A DNA stretch of 10,000 nt from Anaeromyces robustus. Lineage: Eukaryota > Neocallimastigomycota > Neocallimastigomycetes > Neocallimastigales > Neocallimastigaceae. The position numbers and the translations under genes are program-made. The notes under the pieces were generated by a model, which worked only from the letters and a program-made list of their open reading frames with translations, was not told the origin of the DNA and ran no database searches. The DNA is taken from positions 127,501 to 137,500 of the forward strand of contig MCFG01000153.1 of NCBI GenBank assembly GCA_002104895.1, given 5' to 3'. Shown here piece by piece: positions 1 to 10,000 of the stretch; within the stretch, counting starts at the first letter, position 1; every line of letters begins with the position of its first letter.

Positions 1-306
1 TAAATACATAATTACTCTTATATAAAAAACAATTATAATTTTAATATATATATATATATATATTAAAGATATATTACCTCCTTTGACACAAATTAAACCT
101 AAACAACCATAAATACCATCAGAATAACATTTGCATGCTTCAAGATTAACAGCTGATACTGGTAAATAATTAGCTACATACATATTATTCATAACTGAAT
201 AATGTTGATATAAAATTAAGGCATACCCATTGTTTATATTTTTTTGTGTAATGATAACCTGCCGTAAATTATTAATTTCTTGATTTATGTATACACAACA
301 TTCCAT
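1..306 (-). CDS. SAC-type phosphoinositide phosphatase (synaptojanin/Inp5x-like), N-terminal part
   Basis: Exon 1 runs 306 to 78 (76 codons plus one base). The ATG at 306 has A at -3 and an in-frame TAG two codons upstream, so this start is secure if the frame is real. The peptide contains YALILY near residues 28-33 and SDGIYGCLGLICVKG at 62-76. These resemble the N-terminus of SAC domains in yeast Inp53 (a YALVL strand, then EIFGVIGLIEVNG) and synaptojanin (DAYGLLGVL). That strand comes before the catalytic CX5R motif, which would lie outside the window. Members of the family remove phosphates from phosphoinositides on membranes and act in endocytosis and Golgi/ER trafficking. A GTAATA donor follows at 77. 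If AG at 16-15 is the acceptor, five more codons (V-I-M-Y-L) stay in frame, as expected for the next hydrophobic strand. The family call rests on one short stretch, so SAC1-like or an unrelated protein remains possible. Raised GC against its surroundings supports a coding exon. Confidence 0.5.
   Translation of the reverse strand, partial: MECCVYINQEINNLRQVIITQKNINNGYALILYQHYSVMNNMYVANYLPVSAVNLEACKCYSDGIYGCLGLICVKGGNISLIYIYIYIKIIIVFYIRVIMYL
15..77 (-). other. Probable intron of the SAC-like gene
   Basis: On the minus strand the donor GTAATA starts at 77, directly after a phase-1 exon end. The interior is almost pure A/T and includes a (TA)n run. The acceptor AG at 16-15 keeps the frame open to the window edge, whereas the AG two bases earlier (18-17) would give an immediate TAA. 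The 63-nt length is short compared with the other introns here. The acceptor context (AAGAG) is not a classic YAG, so the true acceptor may lie beyond the window. Confidence 0.4.
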
Positions 307-1495
307 TGTCTACAATTTCTTAATAAAATTCAAATAAAAATAATTCAAAAAAAAAAAAAATATATATATATATATATATATTAAAATATATCAATTAATT
401 GATATTAATAATATATAAATGTATAAATTAATTATATAATACATAAATAAAAAATTTCAAAATTTATAATAATTCTGAAATTTTTATATAATTTTCTTTT
501 TTTTTTTTAAGATTATTTATTATCTTTACTTTTATATATATAGTTATTCTTGTTTAATTATCTTTATTCTTATCTTTTGCTTTGTCTTGCATATATAAAA
601 TGTATGATATTTATGTAATTATTATTTATATTTATATAAGTTAATGTTGATATAAATTTATTATTCTTATCATTCTTATTATTGTCATTATTATAAAACT
701 GGTATGTATATGTATATACTTAACGATAAATCATATATAATATATATTTATTCGAATTTCTTTATAATACCTTATAATGAGATAATAAATTTTTTTCAAA
801 TTATTAAAATGAAGTAAAAAAAAAAATGGAATTATATATTCATACCCAAAATATAATTGGTAATATATATAATTATATTAATATTATTATTATAATAAAA
901 ACTTTTTCAATTTGAATTTTTTTATAATTTTCACAACTTCAAATTAAACTATAATCATAATTGCTTTAAAAGATTAGTTACTGACTTTTTTTTTTTTTTT
1001 CTAAAAAAAAAAAAACTACGAAGTAAAAAATATACATATAAAATAAATAATATTAATTAAATAATATTAATTAACTATATTAATAATATATAAAATCAAT
1101 TATTAATTGTAAATAATAATTTTTTTCCTAAATATTAATCATTATAGTTTATAAAAGTTATCATTAGTATAATTAATTTTTATAACATATTTTATTATAA
1201 TTACAATTTATGTAAGAAAAAATAATTCATATATATTTATATATAATAATTAATATTAATAATAAAAATCATATTTGAAAATATAAAAAAAAAGTTTAAA
1301 AATAAAAATAAAATAATTTAATTATATTCATCATATTATATTATAATGTAATATAATATATGGTTAATTTTATTTTAATTAAAAATTATTGATATTAAAA
1401 TTAATCCTTAATTAAATGTAAATAAAATTGAAGAAAGGATATGGATAAACCTAAAATAGAAAAGAAATTAAATCACTATTGTTTACTTAACATAT
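307..1495. other. AT-only intergenic region
   Basis: This is the upstream region of the SAC-like gene. It consists of A/T runs, TA repeats and scattered ATTAAT-type words. I found no open frame with coding composition, no RNA gene and no clear control site. TATA-like strings are everywhere and carry no information. A T-run facing an A-run at 987-1015 could fold but has no conserved flanking arms. Confidence 0.6.
347..381. repeat. A14 run followed by (TA)n
   Basis: A run of 14 A at 347-360 continues directly into about ten TA units. It lies about 40 bp upstream of the SAC-like start codon, where poly(dA:dT) could exclude nucleosomes. That role is inferred from general knowledge of AT-rich promoters. 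Confidence 0.8.
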
Positions 1496-1662
<167 letters not shown>

Positions 1663-1785
1663 TTACATATAACAATATAATAAATAATATAAAAAAATTG
1701 GAATGATTTTTATTAAAATGATATAAATTCGAAAATATATATCATTACACAATAATTCATAAATATGTGGCTATAATTCAAATTG

Positions 1786-1801
1786 TTATTTATTTATTCA
1801 T

Positions 1802-1860
<59 letters not shown>
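1786..1860. repeat. Second (TTTA)n microsatellite
   Basis: About 18 TTTA units in the same orientation as the array ending at 1662, with one C interruption at 1799. It is separated from the first by about 120 bp of non-repetitive AT-rich DNA. Confidence 0.93.
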
Positions 1861-1861
<1 letters not shown>

Positions 1862-2210
1862 AAAATTTATCCATTTTTTAAATTAATAAATAATATTATA
1901 AATGTTATTTTATATAATCTAATATTTAACAGTTATATTAAAAATTTATAACACAAAGAAATAATTATACGGATGTAATGTTAAATTTAACTATTACTTC
2001 TTCCAATTTTTAGTTATATTCTTCCGCAAATCTAATGATAAAATAATTATTAAATTAATTTAAAATTATTATAAAGTTCACTATTATCAAATATTGTTGA
2101 AATTCTATTACTCCTTTAATTTTTTGTTGATTTTGCTTAGCACTATTATTTGAATTTAGGACGGATTTAGGTATATTTTATATTAGTTTTCTTTTAATTT
2201 TTATCTTGAA

Positions 2211-2242
2211 TAATACTATAATTCAATATAATACTATAATTC
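2211..2242. repeat. 14-bp direct repeat, 18-bp period
   Basis: TAATACTATAATTC occurs identically at 2211-2224 and 2229-2242. This is a simple local duplication. Confidence 0.9.
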
Positions 2243-2580
2243 TTTCTTTTTTTCTTTATTTCTTTTTTTTTTTTTTTTTTTTTTATTTTTATTAATACAT
2301 TAAACATATTTAGTAAATTAACTAAGATCTTTTTATTTTATATTTTGTAATTTTTTGTTTATTTTTATTATTACATTAAACATTAAACACATTATAAAAA
2401 ATATACTTTTTTTTTTTATAGCACACAATGCGTACATCTTTATTGAATTTAAATATTAATATACATGAATCATAAAAAATAAAAAATATACAAAAATGGG
2501 AAAATACAATATATTTTAGTTAAACCTTAACCTTTTTAATTTATATATAATATTAACCTTTTTATATTATTTTTTAATTT

Positions 2581-2638
2581 ATCAAAAAATGCATATATAA
2601 ATTGTATATATCAAAAAATGTATATATAAATTGTATAT
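2581..2638. repeat. 29-bp tandem duplication
   Basis: Two adjacent 29-bp copies (2581-2609 and 2610-2638) begin ATCAAAAAATG and end ATTGTATAT. They differ at one position (C at 2592, T in the second copy). This looks like a recent slippage or recombination product. Confidence 0.92.
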
Positions 2639-3169
2639 ATAAATAAAAAATATATAAGTAATATAAAAAATATTTAATAGTATAATAGAAAATAAATAAT
2701 ATTTCAATTATAACAGTAGATATTAATAAATTTTAATCTTTCATGAGATTATTATATTAAAATAAAGAGACGATTTTATGTATTTATTAATAATTTTATT
2801 ATTTTATTATACGTTATTTAATTTTGTTTATTATTTTATTATAATTTTATTATTATTTTTAAAATTACTAAAAATTTTATATTTAGTAAAAAAAAAAAAA
2901 TAATATTTATTTATTGAATTGAAAATATTATTATTATTGATGTATTTACTTTTTATTATAATTTTTTTTTTTTTTTTAATTTATTGATAATTTAATTTTT
3001 ATATTTTATAATTATTTAATGGACCTTTTTATTATTTTATTGTTTATTTTTAATAGTATAAATATTATTATTTTTTTATAGTTGATGTTTGTTTGATTTT
3101 TCAATTTTTAAAAAATAAATAAATATTATTTATAGTGATAAATTATTTATTATTTGGTATCATATTATT

Positions 3170-4914
<1,745 letters not shown>

Positions 4915-6077
4915 TATCAAATAAATATTGAATATTTTTTATTGTTTGCTATTAAAAATTATAATCTATAATTTTACTTGCTATATATATTTTATTCAAT
5001 AATTTATTTAACATTAATTGAATTATTTAACATAATATAAAGGTAGTATTATAAATTAGAAGTTAATATGATTGAATAATTCTTTATTGATATTTTGATT
5101 AATTAAACAAATATTTTAATTTAAAAATTATTTAATACTATTTCATTTTCAATTTTTTTTTTCAATTATTATTATTATTATTATTATCTACATTACAAAT
5201 TTATGTATACTTATTAAAAAATAAAAATATATATATATTTATTTAGTCAATCGAAAATATTTAAAATATTTTACATTTTACTTTTGATGCTGTATTTTTT
5301 TTTTTTTTTTATTACTTTATTTCTTTTTTCTTTTTTTGAAAAAATTACAATAATCTTTAAACTGCAAAAGTTTTTTTATTAAAATTTTATAAAATTTAAT
5401 TAAATTATTTTTTTGTTTTTAATATATTTATTTTATTAATATTAATTTAATCATTATAATAATGATACATAAATTTATAAATATCACATGCTTTTATTAA
5501 TTTTAAAAATACATATATTAAAAATAAACAATAAATTTTATTACACGTGAAATACACACAAATTAGTATTTTTATGAAAATCTTAAAACTTATTCTTTAA
5601 CAATAAAATATTCTTAACTCTATTTGTATAATATTTTCTATATTATTTTTTTATATTATATTTTTTTATAAATATGAATAAGCTTTTAGTTCAAAAATTT
5701 ATGCTACATTAATAAACAAGTATCAGTATAGTATATAAAAAGTTAATATTAATTACTTTAACAATCTAGAGATAATATTCATATACTATTAATATTAATG
5801 TATTGTAAATATAGAAATACATATATATATTATTATTTTTTATTTTTTGGAATAAAAATTTTAAATATGAGGCATAAACAAAATGTTTTATATTTTTCCA
5901 TATTTTTATAATAAGACCTTTTTTATGGAATAATTTGTATAAATAATATATTAAACGATTAGTTAATGAATTTCGTTACACCATAAAAAGATATAATTTT
6001 TTTTTTTTTTTTTACATATTTCAGATATAATTGAATAAAATATAATAAAACCAATGTAATACTAATGTTATAATAAG
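4915..6077. other. Intergenic region upstream of inhibitor-2
   Basis: A/T runs with a short ATT tract near 5168-5187. A single CACGTG hexamer lies at 5544-5549, about 630 bp before the inhibitor-2 start. Such hexamers are rare in this base composition, but one copy is weak evidence of a bHLH-type site. An imperfect hairpin is formed by TTTTTATGG at 5920-5928 and CCATAAAAA at 5981-5989. No exon with coding composition was found. Confidence 0.5.
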
Positions 6078-6111
6078 AATGCTTTATAGGATATATATCT
6101 TATAAAGCATT
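6078..6111. repeat. 34-bp near-perfect palindrome
   Basis: Two 17-nt arms, AATGCTTTATAGGATAT and ATATCTTATAAAGCATT, meet without a spacer. They differ at one pair, which would be a G-U wobble in plus-strand RNA. The mix of G/C positions inside the arms makes this less likely to be a chance product of AT-rich sequence. Function unknown. Confidence 0.85.
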
Positions 6112-6312
6112 ATATAAAAATTTTTAATATATATCCATTAAAATGTTGATTTAAAATATCGTATTATATATCTTTTTTATATGTATTGATTTTAAATTAT
6201 TAAAGTTATTTAAAAAGTGATTATTCATTTTAAATATTATTAAATGGATAAAATATCTTTTTTAAATATTTAAATATAATAATATATATATTTTTTATAT
6301 TATTCTTTATAG

Positions 6313-6340
6313 ACTTATCATGCGTTATCATATGATAAGT
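6313..6340. repeat. Perfect 9-bp inverted repeat, 10-nt loop
   Basis: ACTTATCAT at 6313-6321 pairs exactly with ATGATAAGT at 6332-6340, with GCGTTATCAT between. It sits at the left edge of the GC-raised island and may be part of it. Confidence 0.8.
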
Positions 6341-6545
6341 TTACAAGCGTCGACAATGGGCATATATTTTTTTTGAACCCTAAACTCTAACTTAATAACA
6401 AGTCCTACAAGCCCTATATATGAACAGTAGTTGATAATTAAACTTCCCAATTATATTTAAATGGGTATATCTTTCCTCAATTATCTTTACGAGGCTTGAG
6501 TAACTACGCCTCAAATATTTTACCTGAAGTAACTTTCTTACTACA
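6313..6545. other. GC-raised island of unknown origin
   Basis: By hand count 6341-6540 is about 31% G+C, close to the exons here, while the flanks are nearly pure A/T. No conserved domain, tRNA or rRNA was recognised. On the minus strand 6562-6392 holds 56 sense codons without a stop and without an ATG (including KYLRRSYSSLVKIIEERYTH), ending in TAA. Other local structure includes a GAGGC/GCCTC stem at 6491-6512, AGTAACT repeated within 40 bp, and CCCTATATATG, a TATA-box-like word at 6412-6422. Candidates are an LTR or other transposon remnant, a structured non-coding RNA, or a decayed exon. A TG...CA boundary pair can be drawn (6321/6545) but the adjoining 5-mers do not match, so a solo LTR is not shown. 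Confidence 0.45.
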
Positions 6546-7158
6546 ATAAAATAAATAAATTTTTAAATAATAAAAAAAAAAAAAAAAGATTATACATATC
6601 TTTAAAATTGTTATATTATAATTATTATTGTTGTAATTATATAGTTTGGATAATAAGTATTTAATATATCAATTACGTATTTATAATTTTTAAATATATA
6701 AATTATTTATTTAATATTATTGTTCATTTTTTAATATACCTTATCATTGAAAGTTTATGTAATTATAAAACAATTGTTTATATAATATATAGTTGACAAA
6801 ATTAATTCATATTTAATAATGAAATGTAATAGTATTATTTTTTAATTACTTTAAAGCTATAAACTATATTTATATATAAATTGATATATAAAATGATAGT
6901 TATATTAATATATATATATAAAAAACTATAAACTAAATTATTGTAATTTATTTACAACACATATTATATATATTATTTTTTTTCAATTAAAAAGAATTTA
7001 ATAATAATCGACATTATCAAAATTGTTTTCTTTCTTTTTTTTTATTCTTTAATATATAAAAATATATAATGCTTTAATGTAAGTTTGTAGATTTATAGTT
7101 TTAAACAATCATTTACATTATTCAAATATTAAATAATAATTATTATTATAATTAATTG
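6546..7158. other. AT-rich spacer between GC island and ATT array
   Basis: A/T runs only. No open frame with coding composition, no hairpin of note and no recognisable site. Confidence 0.55.
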
Positions 7159-7179
7159 TTATTATTATTATTATTATTA

Positions 7180-7270
<91 letters not shown>

Positions 7271-7310
7271 AATTATTATTTATTATTATTATTATTATTA
7301 TTATAAATTA

Positions 7311-7404
<94 letters not shown>

Positions 7405-7409
7405 AATTA

Positions 7410-7484
<75 letters not shown>

Positions 7485-7489
7485 AATTA

Positions 7490-7565
<76 letters not shown>

Positions 7566-7597
7566 TATTATTATTTATTATTACTATTATTATTATT
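7159..7597. repeat. Compound (ATT)n array with recurring interruption
   Basis: About 440 bp of ATT triplets with phase-shifting insertions. A variant reading TATAAATTATTATTTATTATT recurs four times, starting near 7267, 7302, 7401 and 7481. Simpler TTTATT interruptions lie between these. The spread of one variant implies unequal exchange or segmental duplication within the array, not only single-unit slippage. The open frame across 7156-7485 is repeat translation (L, I and Y runs). Confidence 0.92.
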
Positions 7598-7620
7598 TTT
7601 TATTAATTTTATAATATCAA

Positions 7621-7714
7621 ACATGTTACAGTAATATGATGAACCAATGATTATGCGCAGCGTAAAACGTAAACCTCCAATGGCCGTATTCCAACAAAAA
7701 TGGGAATGGATCAT
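7621..7714. other. Short GC-rich island with opposed small open frames
   Basis: By hand count 7621-7710 is about 39% G+C, the highest of any non-genic stretch here. Plus strand: the ATG at 7647 opens a 39-codon frame to TAA at 7764-7766. It starts MIMRSVKRKPPMAVFQQKWE and then runs into a hydrophobic stretch encoded by T-runs. Minus strand: the ATG at 7714 opens 47 codons to 7571, starting MIHSHFCWNTAIGGLRF and ending in Asn from the ATT array. I recognise neither. Both use more G/C at third positions than the real genes here, which suggests a foreign or decayed fragment (transposon remnant) or a small RNA. A new gene is less likely. Confidence 0.4.
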
Positions 7715-8442
7715 AAATTTTATTTTATTTTATTTTTTATTTACATTTCATGTTTTTTTTTTATAAAAAATTCTTTTTTAATATATTAAATCGACTTCCT
7801 TAAAAAGAAAAAAAAATTAATTAATAGTAATATATTAAACTTTATTATATAATTTATTTAATATTGACATTTTGAGTAATCAAACTCTAATTATTATGAA
7901 TTTCACAATTTCCAATGACTTTTATTATTTAGTTAGTAATACCTATATATTATAATTGAAACTGTTGTATACCTAAATAATATACAATTCTAACCATTTT
8001 TATAAATAATTAATTAACAAATTTAATTAATCTAAATTAAATATTAAAAAAAAATCAAGTATTTATTAATTGTAATTACTAAATTCTAAATAAAAAATTA
8101 TAAAAAATTAAAAAATAATAAATGACAAAAAAAAAAATTGTAAAAATGCTTTTAATATTAAAGATTTATGACATTTATAAAAGTTTTTGTACTAGCTATT
8201 CTAATTTGTAATAATTAATAAGTTTTTTTTTTGCTTTTTCTTTTTATTGTATTTTTTTTTTTTTTAGCTTTTTAATACATATAATTTCTGTATATTTTAG
8301 AGAAAAAAAAGATAGTGAACATTTTTATCTATAATGTAAATGTTCGTTTTAATTATAGATTAATAAAAATAAAAATAATAAGATACAAAGGATTTATTCA
8401 TTTTTAAATATTTTCCAACACACTAATATATATATTTAGTAT
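7715..8442. other. AT-rich intergenic stretch
   Basis: A/T runs. One hairpin is notable: GAACATTT at 8317-8324 pairs perfectly with AAATGTTC at 8338-8345 across a 13-nt loop. No coding or RNA gene seen. Confidence 0.5.
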
Positions 8443-8474
8443 ATAATAATAATAATAATTATTATTATTATTAT
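8443..8474. repeat. 32-bp perfect (AAT)/(ATT) palindrome
   Basis: AAT units switch to ATT units at the central AATT (8457-8460), giving a perfect 32-bp inverted repeat. It could extrude as a cruciform and probably arose where a repeat tract inverted. Confidence 0.85.
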
Positions 8475-9171
8475 TATTCTTATTATTTTTTATTTTTGTT
8501 ATTAATTACTTGAATAATTTTTTTATTATGTTTAGTATGCAAAGTTTTAATAAATTTTAATGTTTATTGTTTTATAACAAATGTCACTCTATTTTTATGT
8601 ATATATTAAATATGCTTTTATTTAATTATATAAATTATTTATATAGTAATATATACATAAATATATTATTAATATATATTAATTATTAATTATTAGATAT
8701 AATAATCATACAGAATATAAATATATAAAATAAAAATAAAATAAATAAATATATATTGTTATATAAAAAGGTAGTAATTTTCTTTTTTTATATTTTTTCT
8801 TTTTTTTGTTTAAAAAAAAAAAGATTTATTTTTTTTTATTATTATTTTATAAAGAGTTATTTTTTTATTTTTTAAGGATTTTTATTTTAATAAAAATAAG
8901 AAAAACTTTTTAGATTATATATTAGTATAAACGTTTAGTTTGTAAATATATTATACAAAGAGTTTATATATATATAAAAATAAAAATAAAAATCAAAAAG
9001 AAATAGATAAGGATTTGCAATTGATTTGTGAATAATTATTTAAAAAAAAAAAAAATAGAATAAAAATAATATATATAATACACAAAAATAATCAATAAAA
9101 GAATAAATATTAATTTTTTCAGAAAAGATTTTCTAGTATTTTAATTTTTTCAAAAATAATACTTTAAAAAA
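8475..9171 (+). promoter_or_regulatory. Probable GRP94 upstream/5' UTR region
   Basis: This stretch precedes the ER HSP90 start codon. It holds poly-T and poly-A runs, a perfect palindrome at 8878-8897 (ATTTTTATT and AATAAAAAT around TT), and an A-rich leader with AAAAAT repeats near 8977-8995. AGAAAA/TTTTCT arms at 9121-9134 lie 38 bp before the ATG. No CCAAT-N9-CCACG ER-stress element and no properly spaced nGAAnnTTCn heat-shock array was found. The region is called only from position; its transcription start is unknown. Confidence 0.35.
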
Positions 9172-10000
9172 ATGAATATTAAATCTATTTTAAAGTATCT
9201 GGTTACTTTAGTATTTTTCTTCGCTGTAGCCGTTAAGGCTGAAGGTGAAGCAGATATGGAAAAAGCTAAAGAAACTGCTGAAACCCATGCTTTCGAAACT
9301 GAAGGTAAACTAATAATAAAAATTGGAAATAAAAATCTAAATATTTAATAAAAATATATATATATTTTTAAAATGAATTGAAGGATCAGTTATATAATTT
9401 AACCTTTAAAAAAAAAGGAATAATTTTATTCTTAAAAATTCAAGCTTTCACTATTTTAAGCAAAAATTTATTATTATTATTTTTTAAAGAAATATATTGT
9501 TTAAATAAACATATTTATTACTATAAAAGAAGAATAAATTTAAATAGATAATAGTAATAATAATATTTTTAGTTTAATTTTTTGTTTTAAAAAAAAAGAA
9601 AGAAAAATTCGAAAAATATAATCTGATTAATGATAATAGAAAAATTGTTATTTAATAATATATAATATAATGTTAATATATTATTATTATTTATTATTTT
9701 TTTTGTTTTTCTAAAATAATATATTTTATTTTATTAAATTATTTATATACAGTCAATAGACTTATGAAACTTATTATCAATTCCATTTACAAGAATAAAG
9801 AAATTTTCCTTCGTGAACTTATCTCAAATGGTTCTGATGCCTTAGATAAGATTAGATTTTTAGCTTTAACAGATGATAAAGCCCTTATTACTAACCCACA
9901 TTTAAACATTACTATTAAAGCCGACAAAGAAAATAAAAAACTTGTTATTACTGATACTGGTATTGGTATGACTAAGGACAATTTAATTAATAACTTAGGT
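9172..10000 (+). CDS. Endoplasmin / GRP94 (ER HSP90), N-terminal part
   Basis: GRP94 is the ATP-driven HSP90 chaperone of the ER lumen, folding secreted and membrane proteins. Exon 1 (9172-9304) and exon 2 (9753-10000, continuing past the window) join in phase to give 127 residues. Residues 1-23 form a signal peptide (basic start, core [11 protein letters not shown], probable cut after VKA). A short charged pre-N segment follows, then the GHKL ATPase domain from [17 protein letters not shown] at 41-57. Catalytic E66 and ADP-contacting N70 lie in [17 protein letters not shown] (63-79), and D112 and G116 in DTGIGMT (112-118). LTDDKAL at 83-89 and the DKE at 102-104 match GRP94 better than cytosolic HSP90. 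The pre-N segment is much shorter than in mammals. G71 replaces the usual Ala of LISNASDAL. The linker, middle and C-terminal domains and the expected KDEL-like tail are outside the window. The ATG has A at -3. Confidence 0.95.
9305..9752 (+). other. GRP94 intron 1
   Basis: Donor GTAAAC at 9305, acceptor TATACAG ending at 9752, 448 nt, phase 1. It falls between the signal-peptide/pre-N exon and the ATPase domain, at FETE|VNRL. The join restores the invariant HSP90 start FxTEVNRLM. The content is A/T runs and short ATT stretches. Confidence 0.92.

Larger units (their letters stand above)
1861..3169. other. Intergenic region downstream of inhibitor-2
   Basis: Mostly A/T runs. Composition is slightly less extreme near 1975-2175 and 2420-2475, but I could not assemble an exon with matching splice sites there. 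AATAAA occurs on the minus strand at 3151-3146, 19 nt past the inhibitor-2 stop, and could be its polyadenylation signal. The same hexamer is frequent by chance in this sequence. Confidence 0.5.

Noticed and set aside
2428-2475. Small frame MRTSLLNLNINIHES after a TTTATAG acceptor-like site
   Set aside because: Only 15 codons, no upstream exon with a matching donor could be found, and no recognisable motif.
6321-6545. Solo LTR with TG...CA ends
   Set aside because: The flanking 5-mers (TATCA and ATAAA) do not match and no primer-binding site or polypurine tract can be seen, so it was kept only as a hypothesis.
7156-7485. 109-codon open frame in the ATT array
   Set aside because: Low-complexity L/I/Y runs from triplet repeats, with no coding composition.
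7629-7712. Possible U4 snRNA on the minus strand (GCCATTGGAGGTTTA resembles part of U4)
   Set aside because: Only a short stretch is similar. The conserved 5' region is different and no Sm-site-like AATTTTTG follows.
9121-9134. AGAAAAGATTTTCT as a heat-shock element before GRP94
   Set aside because: GAA and TTC are six bases apart where a heat-shock element needs two, and there is no third half-site.
9787-9981. 64-codon minus-strand open frame
   Set aside because: It lies antisense within GRP94 exon 2, whose plus-strand reading is an unmistakable HSP90 ATPase domain.

Overview
The window is extremely AT-rich. Short islands of ordinary composition sit in non-coding DNA made mostly of A/T runs, (TA)n, (TTTA)n and (AAT)n tracts. 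The genes are eukaryotic and spliced (GT...AG introns), and their proteins are ordinary conserved eukaryotic ones. Intergenic DNA this AT-biased, intron-bearing genes and a short fungal-style inhibitor-2 fit an anaerobic gut fungus (Neocallimastigomycota) best. A dictyostelid is the main alternative. This is inference; no marker gene is present.

Layout: (1) Positions 1-306, minus strand: 5' end of a gene whose first exon resembles the start of a SAC-type phosphoinositide phosphatase (synaptojanin/Inp5x-like). It runs off the left edge. (2) Positions 307-3169: intergenic DNA with two (TTTA)n arrays and several short tandem duplications. (3) Positions 3170-4914, minus strand: a complete four-exon gene for protein phosphatase inhibitor 2 (IPP-2/Glc8 family, 160 aa). 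It was rebuilt exon by exon with all splice phases agreeing, and its second intron carries a perfect (AAT)52 tract and a fold-back repeat. (4) Positions 4915-9171: a divergent intergenic region of about 4.2 kb with two islands of raised GC (about 6313-6545 and 7621-7714), several perfect or near-perfect palindromes, and a compound ATT array of about 440 bp. (5) Positions 9172-10000, plus strand: 5' end of an ER-resident HSP90 (GRP94/endoplasmin), with a signal peptide in exon 1 and the ATP-binding domain starting in exon 2. It runs off the right edge.

The three genes belong to unrelated processes (membrane phosphoinositide turnover, PP1 control, ER protein folding), and nothing suggests co-regulation. 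I found no bacterial-type operon, CRISPR array, tRNA or rRNA. No novel multi-gene system is evident. The parts the annotated genes do not explain are the two GC islands and the palindromes between IPP-2 and GRP94.
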